From positions 2,108,001 through 2,172,000 of the forward strand of contig CP137318.1 of the NCBI GenBank assembly GCA_033182465.1: a stretch of 64,000 nucleotides of DNA. Direction: 5' to 3'. Numbering within the stretch: the stretch's first letter is position 1; the number at the start of each line of letters is the position of its first letter. Source of the stretch: Sanghuangporus weigelae. Its lineage: Eukaryota > Basidiomycota > Agaricomycetes > Hymenochaetales > Hymenochaetaceae. This document shows, piece after piece, positions 55,127-64,000 of the stretch. The notes below the pieces were generated by a model. The model saw nothing but the letters and a program-made list of their open reading frames with translations. It made no database searches and was not told the DNA's origin. Made by a program: the position numbers and the translations under genes.

Positions 55127-55758
55127 CTTTTGGTGTACTTGCTGTCAGTTGATAACCAACACATTACTGTTCTTTCTTCCTTCGCAATACTTTCATTTTT
55201 TTTCCAACACTTTTCTTCATTCATCAGTATCAATGCATGTGTCTGTTTCCCGAATTCCATTCCTGTCTATTCTTTCTCAATATGTATTTACTGCAAAAAA
55301 AGTAAGTAGGCGAATGTATCAACGGAATGCAATTTTCCTTTTCACTCACTCCAATCTTCAGTCTGAATGAAAGTATGATTGTGAAATTATGAATAAGTAT
55401 TGCTGTAAGTTATACAAAAAAAAACAGTTCTGGTTTATTCTCGGTATGCACAAGTCAAGTCTGTTGCACGGGGAAACACCAGTTAAAGACAGGACTACTT
55501 CAGAGAAGTAATAAAATGTCGCCAGAAATGTCCGGAGTGACGAACGGACACGCATGAGGGCACGACGAGATGGATTACAGGTGAGAAGAATGCAAGAATA
55601 GACACGAAATGGTGCGATGAAATCAAAGATGATAGCAGATTGGTGATGGTAACTATATGCAACAATATGTATCGTGTTTATGATGGGTCCATGGACGATT
55701 TTTTGTCACCCGGAGAAATAAACCGTAATTTTCGGAACAGTATAAGAGTCTGTGTTAT
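55127..55758. other. Convergent intergenic region
   Basis: 632 bp, AT-rich, with several A and T runs (for example near 55293 and 55420). Probable 3' ends of two genes; nothing else recognised. Confidence 0.45.
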
Positions 55759-56827
55759 TTATGAGGACTCAGTAGTCTCTAGGTTCACTTGCATTGCACC
55801 CGAGATGAGTCCACCGAGCTGTACGACAGCATAATCAAGCACATCGAGGACGCTATTCGAATCAGGTCCCGAGGTCGCCGATGCCGTGGCGCTAGTCGAG
55901 CTGCTAGTCGACGTTGAACTCGTCGAGGTAGACGATGAAGTCGACGTGCTCGAGGAGCTGGACCACGTAGAAGTGCTCGAACTGGAGCTCCATGTCGACG
56001 TGCTCGACCAGCTCGTCGACTCCGGAGTCCAGGTACTCGTTGGTGACGGGGGCGGAGGGGGCGGGCTTGTAGTGGACGGCTCCGTCTTACCGCTACCGAA
56101 GTTCCAAGAGGCGTAGAATTCGCCCTGGTCGAGGGGAGCGAAGAATTGGAAGAGGCTCTCCGTAAGGTCTATCGCTCCGAATGGACATCCCGCACACTAT
56201 TAACAAAGGGTAAGGCACGTCCAGCCAACAGTTATATATCACAGCTACATACCCTGTCCATGATCTGAGCTTGCGTTGACTTGCCATTGTACGTGATAGT
56301 GATCGTTTCAAAGCAATGTTCGCCGGAGCCGTATTGCTACATGAATGAACCGGATCTCAGTAAAACGGGTAATATGCAATGAAGTTCATCAAGTGCGTGC
56401 CTCTGTATTCAAAGCGACAATCTGGTCGCTACCTTTCAGTATCTGCGCTTCATCACAAGAGAAAGACATATGGCACTCACAAAATCACTGGCACTATTGG
56501 TTTGCCCACACGCACCCCTGCACAGTCAATCACAGTTCAATGACAGGTCTCGGATTCAAAGACACGCCGACGCGCTCGGCGCATCATCCTTATGAGAAAA
56601 TAGACTACTCACAGACCAGCCGCATAATTCGTGCACCGAGCGCCGTCAAATCGTTTGGTGAGCTTCCAGTCGCTCTGAGGCGTGCTCCCTCGTTCAGTAA
56701 CATTCACCGATCCATGAGTACGCGCCAATTTGTCATGGCTTCCGTGGTGTCCAGCTTGATTTGAAAGAGCGAAAACCGATGGCGCTGCTAACGCGAGAAC
56801 AAGTGCGACGAGTGAAAGACGGGCCAT
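55759..56827 (-). CDS. Secreted double-psi beta-barrel (RlpA/barwin-like) protein
   Basis: Five exons (56827-56613, 56517-56481, 56421-56401, 56336-56253, 56196-55759) give 264 residues. A signal peptide (LSLVALVLALAAPSVFA) is followed by a propeptide-like region ending KRFDGARCTNY. The barrel (about 65-150) has the family marks GACGQTNSASDFIVALNT, ITITYNGKSTQAQIMDRCAG and GAIDLTESLFQFF. A ~100-residue Ser/Thr tail built on STSTWSS units follows. These are expansin-related secreted proteins, similar to the riboflavin-aldehyde-forming-enzyme group of mushrooms. The intron 56337-56400 starts with GC, not GT, by this model. Confidence 0.82.
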
Positions 56828-57256
56828 AGGGAATGAACTTCAACGTCAAAGGTGAAAGAGTGAAGAACAATAATCCTGTGTGAATGGGTTTCTATGGAAT
56901 AAAAAGAGCGGTGATGGCTGACAAGCCGAACAGCGGACGGAGTGAAGGGACGAAGGGGAAACGGAGGTGATGGTTGAGAGTGAAAAAGAGATGAGAAAAA
57001 GAATCCGGAGCGGAGAAGCGCATGCGTCGTTATGATCATAAACAAATAGGCGCACCCCAGTTCAAATTAAGCCCGATCGCCGATCCTTACGGTGTCGAAC
57101 CTCACATTACCCTCAAATTCAAATTCCAAAAGAGCAATAACATTTCGTGACCAGAGCAGAACGACAGCTATATACAATACAACATATGCCAGATGGGTTA
57201 ATATATTCAGTAAAAGAATTTCGCTTAGATTGTGTCTATAGTAATCCAATCACGTC
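56828..57256. other. Intergenic between barrel-protein and SRA genes
   Basis: 429 bp: promoter of the barrel-protein gene and 3' region of the SRA gene. Nothing else recognised. Confidence 0.4.
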
Positions 57257-58754
57257 TTACGCTTCTCCGTCAATTTCCCCTTCCGCATCATCATCCACTT
57301 GCGTTGATGATTCAGTATCCTGTGTCGACTCAACATGGGTATCCTCGTCTTCTTCATCCTCGTCGCTTGATTGATTTCCATCTGATTCTTCCTTGGCTTC
57401 AGCGTCAAGATCCCTCTTTGGCAGAGGTGGCTGGCCCGGAAGGCGCTGCAAAAGAATACCTTCAACCTGTTGTTCAATACAGTAGCCGATAGTAGAGCAC
57501 CTTGAAAGCAAATTTGCACACAAGGAATTTCGTGTTCACTCCAAGTTCCTGCCAAGCCTGAAAACGAAAGGTTGTCAAGAAATGAAGTACAAACTATTGG
57601 TCTGTGGCTTACTTTCTCGACGGTATAGAGTCCATCATAACGATATCTATTACCCAGTCAGATATACCAGATGCTGCACATGCTAGCCTCAGTAAGACTT
57701 ACCCTTCAACTGGAGCAAAAGGAGAATGCAATTTGTATCCTCGAATGACCCGGACTGGGCGTTTGGTCTGCGAAGACTTCAGCAACGATTTATTGAAGTG
57801 GTTTTCGAAGGTCTGATCGGAGCTTTGAGGAGCGGTACGGAGCTGAAGATGTAGTCGAGTGAGTAAGCTTATGCTATGTTTTTAGCCCATACGCACATTC
57901 TTCGGTTTATCTTTTGTGCCCTTGAGATCCCGTCCCCCAGAGCCCGTGAAAGTGCTTGCATGGTACATTAGCTGCGGGAACATTTTCTGAATTCACAAAA
58001 CTCACAATCCGTTACCAAGATCCGCATCATCATCGTATCCACCGGAGAGCGCAATCGAATATGCACCTTGAGGTCCGGGTGAAATTCCAGCAACCCATGG
58101 CCTAGAAATTTATGAGATTCATCCAGAATGTTTATACCAAGCATCTTACGCATGAATAGCATCTAAACTGCAAGCTTCCCTGGATACGTCCGCTATGAAC
58201 GCCTGAAAAAAGATAAACGTCGCCCAAGAGCTTACCGAGTTTCCCACCATGCTCCAATATCAACGCCTGGAATATAACCGTATTGTTTTCTATTCACGTA
58301 TTGATATCAGCCATACCGTGGATAACACCAAAGAAACATACGGATTCTGAGTCCTTTTATTAATGCTACGGGGCTCTCCTTCCATGTCAACGTGCGTATA
58401 AGTAGCAACACGATATGTACGTGCCGAGCGGTCTTGCTCAATGTCAGCATAGTCGATTTTCTTCCCGGCGTTGCGCCTGCTCCTCCGCAAGGTCGTTTCT
58501 CCATTACTTTCCGCAGCCGCCTCGACTACACGCGCGGATTTTCGTGGGCGTCCTTCTTCATCATCTTGCTCATTCTCTTTCATTTCGTATGTTTTCGGCT
58601 TACGCTTTTGAGACGCTTTCGCAGGCCGCTGCGGTTTAGGCTTTGTGGCCAGCATAGTATTCTTAACATCATCCAGCCCAAGTTCTTCAAGGTGCTTTTT
58701 GTTCCTCTCGATATTCGCAAGACGCTCGCGTTCAGCCTCTGTCATACGCGCCAT
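57257..58754 (-). CDS. SRA-YDG domain protein (UHRF1-like DNA reader)
   Basis: Nine exons (58754-58342, 58289-58236, 58179-58150, 58101-58006, 57954-57897, 57842-57703, 57646-57613, 57557-57501, 57445-57257) give 356 residues. A basic, disordered N-terminus (RSRRNAGKKIDYADIE) leads to the SRA domain (about 135-305). Its marks are YGYIPGVDIGAWWETR, GAYSIALSGGYDDDADLG, FTGSGGRDLKG, FNKSLLKSSQTKRPVRVIRG and YRYDGLYTVEKAW. The tail is very acidic (SSDEDEEDEDTHVEST). SRA domains flip and bind modified cytosine in DNA. There is no RING or SET domain here, so it may be a stand-alone reader in the nucleus. Confidence 0.9.
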
Positions 58755-59112
58755 GGCTTGCTAGAAATGAGAGACAAAAAGAGAAATATGCATCGGAAAG
58801 TGGGCTGAAAACGAAAAAGGCGCGGGCGAGCCGCCAAATTCAAACTCCGACCTACACGAAGTTTTGATTAGGTATGGCCACTTATGTAACCCAATGCAGA
58901 ACCAATCAATAGCAATAGAGAACCATTCAACGAAACGAAGTATTATGGCTGCGATGTCACCAAGTTGGGTATATAAGTATAAATCCGAACTAAAATCCTC
59001 TGAGCATTGCAAGTGTGTACAAAGAAATAGTCAAATGAAAACAGAGAAAATCCATTTCTAGGTATAGTCCTTATGACACCAGAGTACGACTGATCGACCA
59101 GATCACAAGAAA
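58755..59112. promoter_or_regulatory. SRA gene promoter and SEC9 3' region
   Basis: 358 bp between two tandem minus-strand genes; nothing distinctive. Confidence 0.4.
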
Positions 59113-60432
59113 CTACCGAACAATCCTGTTCAGCTAGAAGGGCGTCAAATACTGCATAGATAAAACACGCGGAAGCTTACCTTGGCTGTGTTGACATCGA
59201 CCTTCATGCCGAGCCTGTCAGTCTTATCGGTGACACGCACGAGACGCTGGTTCTGGGTCTCAAGCTCTGAACCCATAGAAAGACCGAGTGCCTTCATGCG
59301 CTTCGTAGCATCCAATATTTCGTCCAAGTTGTCCTCGATTTCGTTCTCCATTTCGTCGTCAGATTCTGTCGCTTCGAACTGATACCTCTTCCTCTGTTCC
59401 TTGCGCATCGCCAACTCGGTCGAAGTCATTTGACGTCTGCCAGCAATACCTTCACCATTTTGGATGCCGTACGTGGCGCCTCTTCCAACACGATTCTGGG
59501 AATCGCGGAGTTCTTGCATTGTTAGCTCGCGATCATTCATTTCTTCCTGATACCTCTGCTCGCGCTTCCGCTCTTGAGCCAGGCGCTTTGCATCTTTGTT
59601 GAAGGTGACTGCCGGAATGAAAATAGATCTGTTAAGCTTCTTGATCTCATCTGCGTTGTCCTCGGCACGAATCGCGTGACCCTTGGCAACATCGATGTGG
59701 CGTTCGGTGTCTGCAATTTTCTCTGTAGATCACAAGAGATTAAAGGAAATTTAAATGTTTCACTTATTCACGAATTGATTGAAACCAGAAATCGTGTTTA
59801 CCTGATTGTTCTCCAAGACGAAGCAAAGTGGACCTGCCAACTTCCTCGGCTTCGCGCGCGATACGGAGGGCGTTCCGCGTCGTCTGGACAGTATCCTGTT
59901 TCAAAAATCTAGTTTGCTTAATGACTTCGTCGACATCCTCTTCGTTCTCTTCTCCGGGAGTAGGAGCAGGACGGCCTGCTGTAGGACCATCATAGAATCT
60001 GTCCCTGGGAGTTTCGCTTGGTGGAGCCGAGCCGGCGAACAAAGCGTTTCGGTCTGCATCAATGTCGCGTTCGCCTCGTCTGTACGGGTCAGAAACGACG
60101 CTCGTAGCACCGTATTCGTTGCGGTTGCTGTATCGATCCACCGGCGAGGGCTGCATCGAGCCGTCGTTGTTACCAATACCTTGGTCTGAATGCTGTCGTC
60201 CATAGTTAGGACGATTCGGTTCCCCATAGACAGGACCATCAGAGTTCTGCCTGTAGGCATTGCCATAGGCTCTCGAATCTGAGAGATCCCCGTCTCTGCT
60301 GGCAACGTATGTGGTCGCTGCTGAACGATATGGACCAGTTGAGCCGGGTGATGTCGATCCACGGTTCAGAGCAGGTGGTGCTTCAACTGGAGGGATTAGA
60401 GGCTGGCTCTTGTTTTTCTTGAACCACGACAT
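59113..60432 (-). CDS. SEC9: SNAP-25-type t-SNARE Sec9
   Basis: Three exons (60432-59802, 59722-59181, 59133-59113) give 397 residues. After a disordered Pro/Ser/Arg-rich N-terminal half come two SNARE helices typical of SNAP-25 proteins. The first is at about 165-225 (QTRFLKQDTVQTTRNALRIA); the second, near the end, is ILDATKRMKALGLSMGSELE with its zero-layer Gln, then VRVTDKTDRLGMKVDVNTAK and LNRIVR from the last short exon. There is no membrane anchor or Cys cluster, as in yeast Sec9. It acts in fusion of secretory vesicles with the plasma membrane. Confidence 0.92.
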
Positions 60433-60572
60433 GGTGGAAGGAGGCGATAACTAGTGGGGAGTGGAAGATGAAGATGAAGGTTGTTGATCGTTAGAAGCGA
60501 CGGTTGCACTGCGCAAACGAAAGCGATGCCAGTGGTATTACGTAATGACTAGAATTAATAACAGGCTATATT

Positions 60573-63005
60573 TTACGACAATTTTTGCCGTTTGCTCTTC
60601 TTCAGCTCCTGGCTTTTCTTCCCGATTACAGTCACCCCTTTCCCGGATTTTACAAGACTCTTCAAGGCATTATCCTTCTCTTTTTTGGCACTCTTCGTCC
60701 CTTTTGGTCGCGCAAATTTATCCACGCTCTTCTCCAATACCTGGCGCTGCTTCTTCCGCTGCTTTCGTTCCTTGGTTCGCAACGCTCGTTTCTCGGTCGG
60801 AGCGAGCTCACTCTTGGATCGTAAATCGGAAGAGCTTGGCTCAAATACTTCTTCGGGAGCAAGTACTGTTGATGCAGCTTTTGCAGTGGGTAGAGGAGAT
60901 TCGAGTGAGACTGCCGAAACATTGGATACCGTTGAGATCGTAGCTTTAGGCTGGAATGTAGTTAGTTTTTGCTTGCCAAGGAACGCGGCTATTATAATAC
61001 GAACCTGTTTCGGGGTGAAGTGAGCATTGCAAAGTGCGTCGAGCTTGTAGCAGATGTTTTCCCATTGCTTCTCGATTTCTTCATGCTCCTTTTGCAACCG
61101 CGCGTCTCTATCATTAGTCGACCCTCCAGTTTGAGAAGCAATATACTCGTTTTCGTATATTTGAGCAAGCGATTCCTTGGATTTCGTGTCCTGCAGCTCG
61201 AACGCTTGAGAAGGAAGGAATGGTTTATCGTCAACCGGCCGTTTCCTGACTACATCGTCAAATCGGCCGTCAATGATTCGAGCTCTTATCCTTGCTTCTA
61301 CATCTTGCACAACCTCCTCGGTCACGACAGGTACGGCCTTGGTTACACGCCCAAACTCGAGGTCCTCCTCCAGGAGAGCGTTTTGGGGACGCGCTCTCGA
61401 CGTGACCTCCCCCTTGAGTACCCATTCTTTCTCAGCAACGTTTTCTGCCTCCAATTCCGAAATCTGTTTGCGAAGTTCCTCCATTCTGGCTTCGTGCGCA
61501 GATAGTCCTTCGATACAAATTAACTGATAAGCATCGAAGATTATTTTAGAATTAAATACCAGACTTTGATGCCTCAGCATCGTCTTCATCTGCAAACAAG
61601 TCATCCTTTAATCGACTGACTGCTTCTCGCCCTACGTCCGATTGGTCTGTCTCGCTCTCGGACCGAGACCCGACATCATTGTCCTCTTCCTCGAAGTCCC
61701 CCACACTTTCATCTTCGACGTCGTCATATGCATCCGGGTTGTCATCGTCATCATCCTCCGCTCTATCGAGGGCACCTCCTATCCAGTTGTCAACGCTGGA
61801 CAAAGGCAGTCCTTTACCCTTGGCCTTGATCGTTTTTACTTTAACCTGCTCGTTAAAGTGCACTTTTGAACGTTTCGCCGGCTCTACAACCGACAGACTA
61901 GCTTTGCGCTTCCGAGGATGAGCTGATCTAAGCGGTGGATCGAAGAAATCCTTGTATAATGCTTCTGCTTAAAGCAAACTTCATAAATCCAGTCGAAAGG
62001 TAACGAAGAGAACAGACCCCCACCAGGAGATTCCGACTTCTCGCTGATATCACCTAATGACGTGAAGAAGTCAATTTCATCCTCCTCCTCAGAATCTGCA
62101 TCGTCAAATTTCTTCGATAGGGAGCCACGTGAAACATTCTTGGCCTCCGCTTCCTCTATTTCGGCGTTGAAATCTTCAAGGTTGAAGAAATCATCATCAA
62201 GTCCCGCATGCCTCTTTCCGCGATTTCCCCGTAGCCCTGGTCGACGTGAAGGTCCTGCGTCTAGGTCCATATGATCCTCCTCCTCTTCCATATCTTCCTC
62301 GTCGGAGGACGGGTCCCTGAGTTCTGTAATCTTTTCTTCCAGCTCTTCCTCGGCAGATTCATTGCCGTCGTCCTCGTCTTCGCCATTGCTTTCCCCTTCG
62401 TCATCCTCTTCGCTGCGCATGTCGAGCCCTTCCAAGCCTGCCATTTCCTCAAGCTCGTCGGAATCGAGCCCATCGTCGTCATCATCATCGTCGCTCGAAT
62501 CGAGTCGGTCTCGGCCCGTCATGTCACCAGCAACAAAGGCTTCATCCAACGTGTCGCATACGTTCTTCGCTTTCAACTCTAGTTGTGCCCAGATTTGTTC
62601 ATCGTCCATACCATCAACAAAAAGCGCCGAAAGCGGCGTCGCATTGAGAATAGCGTGATTAATAGGAGGCGCTCGTTTTTCCTCTGCCAGATTTGTAGAC
62701 CGGACCTGAGCGCGGGTCTGTGGTGCTTCCGCTGGACCAATGGAATCCAGCAGATCCTTCAAATGAGGGAAGGCTCGAGATTCGGATTTGAGAGCTTCCA
62801 AGGAAGCCATATAAGCCACGTCATCTTGTCCAGACAGAAGACATAACTCACTTAAGTCAAAGATATATTTCGCTGCGGTCAGTGCGGCTTCCTGAATGTC
62901 ATTATCACCAGAACCGTATGCCTCGGGTTTCTCGTCAATTAAAGAGACCAAGCGACTAAGCTCGGCAGGTAATTCGTTTTCAGTGGAGACATTTTCAGCG
63001 CTCAT
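60573..63005 (-). CDS. MPP10: U3 snoRNP protein Mpp10
   Basis: Four exons (63005-62024, 61967-61560, 61507-61005, 60950-60573) give 756 residues. Signature stretches are PLSALFVDGMDDEQIWAQLE, DEIDFFTSLGD, LYKDFFDPPLR, HEARMEELRKQISELEAEN and WVLKGEVTSRARPQNALLEE. Long acidic runs are typical of the family, and a Lys-rich tail ends the protein. Mpp10 is part of the small-subunit processome that cleaves pre-18S rRNA in the nucleolus. The last intron (60951-61004, 54 bp) is stop-free and in frame, so it could be retained. The Met at 63005 is chosen over one seven codons upstream. The MPP10 stop and the SEC9 start are 140 bp apart. Confidence 0.92.
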
Positions 63006-63753
63006 GGCGCTGAGTAGAAGTTGCACAGAGACAAGGTGGGTGTTCTGGACAAAGTGGTTCGGAAATACAACCGAGTCGACAAAATTAGTAGCACAGAAAT
63101 TTCCTTCAGCTGAACAAACACGCGCAAACAGATCGAGTCGCGTCTCTGACAGTTGTTTGTTTTTGACTCTATCTACCTTTGCTGTGCCTTCTGAGGCTCA
63201 TTCATATTGTTTCTATTCGTCTGCTATTTCCCTAGGGAAGAAATGATTACTCCAAGGAGGACAATGGTAAAGAAGCATTGTTGTTCTAGAACACGACGTG
63301 AGATTTCAACGACATTCGAAGAAAAGAGGGATCTCATGTTGTGGCCAAAGCTCAATGACCCAGGCTCTCGGCAAGTACCAACTACAATAGGTACGAACAG
63401 ACTCGCAGACAGGAAAGAGACTTTGGGCCTCGTAAAACGATTATTTCGCATGCCCTCACAACGTTGTTGTTGGCAACTATAGTTTGCTTGCCTTTTCTGG
63501 TAGAACAAGCTTTTGTGTTTGTCTCTGGGCGCTTTCCATTTATCGTTGTGGCATATGAAAACAATGAATCGGCCGGCACTGGAAAGTATAAAATGTGCGA
63601 CTCAAGTTCAAACTGTTTATCGTGCTCTTTATTCTTTTTCTCCCGTCACGTCAAGTGTCTGGACACTACATTCATTTCTTGAAACTTAGAGCCTTTCCTT
63701 TACGCCTTTAGTTTTTCCAAGTCATTTTCTTTCGTCCAGACACCCTTCATACG
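63006..63753. promoter_or_regulatory. Divergent promoter region (MPP10 / membrane protein)
   Basis: 748 bp between divergent starts. Short frames such as 63207-63482 + and 63508-63224 - overlap each other and look like noise. Nothing else recognised. Confidence 0.4.
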
Positions 63754-64000
63754 ATGATTGCCGGTCTTTCAAAAGCCGTGACGCTTTACCTCGCCACAAT
63801 CCTGGCCTTGACGGCTCTGTTTTTGACCTACTTCGCCTTTCTGGCACCAGTCCTCCTTTTGGAGGATAGGGTCTCCCTCTTATCAATCAATCCGTCGACA
63901 TCTCTGCAGGATAATCCATCCTCAAGTAACGATGTTGATGGTCCGACTCTACACATCGGCGCGCTCGGTCGGTGGCACAGACCTTTCTCTCATTAGAGTG
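63754..64000 (+). CDS. Membrane protein, 5' part only (window ends)
   Basis: The first ~70 codons encode a hydrophobic segment (LYLATILALTALFLTYFAFL) followed by a Ser/Asn-rich loop (PSTSLQDNPSSSNDVDGPTL). The layout recalls four-span SUR7/PalI-type plasma-membrane proteins, whose first helix and outer loop look alike. The frame stops shortly before the window end, most likely because it enters an intron near 63969 (CTCGGTCGGTGG). The rest lies outside the window. Confidence 0.5.

Noticed and set aside
1-64000. tRNA, rRNA, CRISPR or bacterial-type operon signals
   Set aside because: I looked for tRNA-like A/B boxes, repeat-spacer arrays and ribosome-binding sites and saw none I could defend; a covariance scan would be the decisive test for RNAs.

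Overview
The window looks like nuclear DNA of a filamentous basidiomycete, most likely a mushroom-forming agaricomycete. Host genes are packed on both strands with short gaps and are cut by many small, mostly 47-70 bp GT-AG introns; the M16 peptidase gene alone needs 20 exons. The gene set (Arp1, Apc4, Gpi2, Sec9, Mpp10, Drs1, ribosomal proteins) is plainly fungal. All names rest on remembered family motifs; no database search was run.

Region 1 (1-14367) is retroelement territory. A minus-strand Ty3/gypsy element with a chromodomain fills 1-11179. Its two LTRs are identical over the 453 bp visible, so it is very young and looks whole. Besides gag and pol it has three extra open frames upstream of gag, one downstream of pol and a candidate antisense frame near the 3' LTR. 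Head to head with its 5' LTR, across a 158 bp spacer, lies a second LTR of the same family with its own leader. Together they form an inverted repeat of about 1.5 kb per arm. A second LTR-like repeat (R2) sits in both leaders and also brackets a 1.07 kb non-autonomous unit ending at 14367.

Region 2 (14368-40164) is a dense host block: an M16C metallopeptidase, a NUFIP1/Rsa1-like snoRNP assembly factor, ribosomal protein uL13, a Ras-like/RasGEF fusion, a SurE-like phosphatase, a GH16 glucanase, eS24, a DUF4870-like membrane protein, eL15, the actin-related protein Arp1, a cysteine-rich membrane protein, a small acylated protein and Gpi2.

Region 3 (40165-45565) is sparse, with one doubtful secreted-protein gene and a bZIP regulator. 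Region 4 (45566-64000) is dense again: APC4, DRS1, two surface/secreted proteins, an unknown acidic protein, an SRA-domain protein, SEC9, MPP10 and the start of a membrane protein cut by the window end.

Several genes share themes without forming operons. Ribosome production is served by uL13, eS24, eL15, Drs1, Mpp10 and the NUFIP-like factor. Trafficking and membranes are served by Sec9, Arp1 and Gpi2. The cell wall or surface is served by the GH16 enzyme, the Ser-rich protein and the barrel protein.
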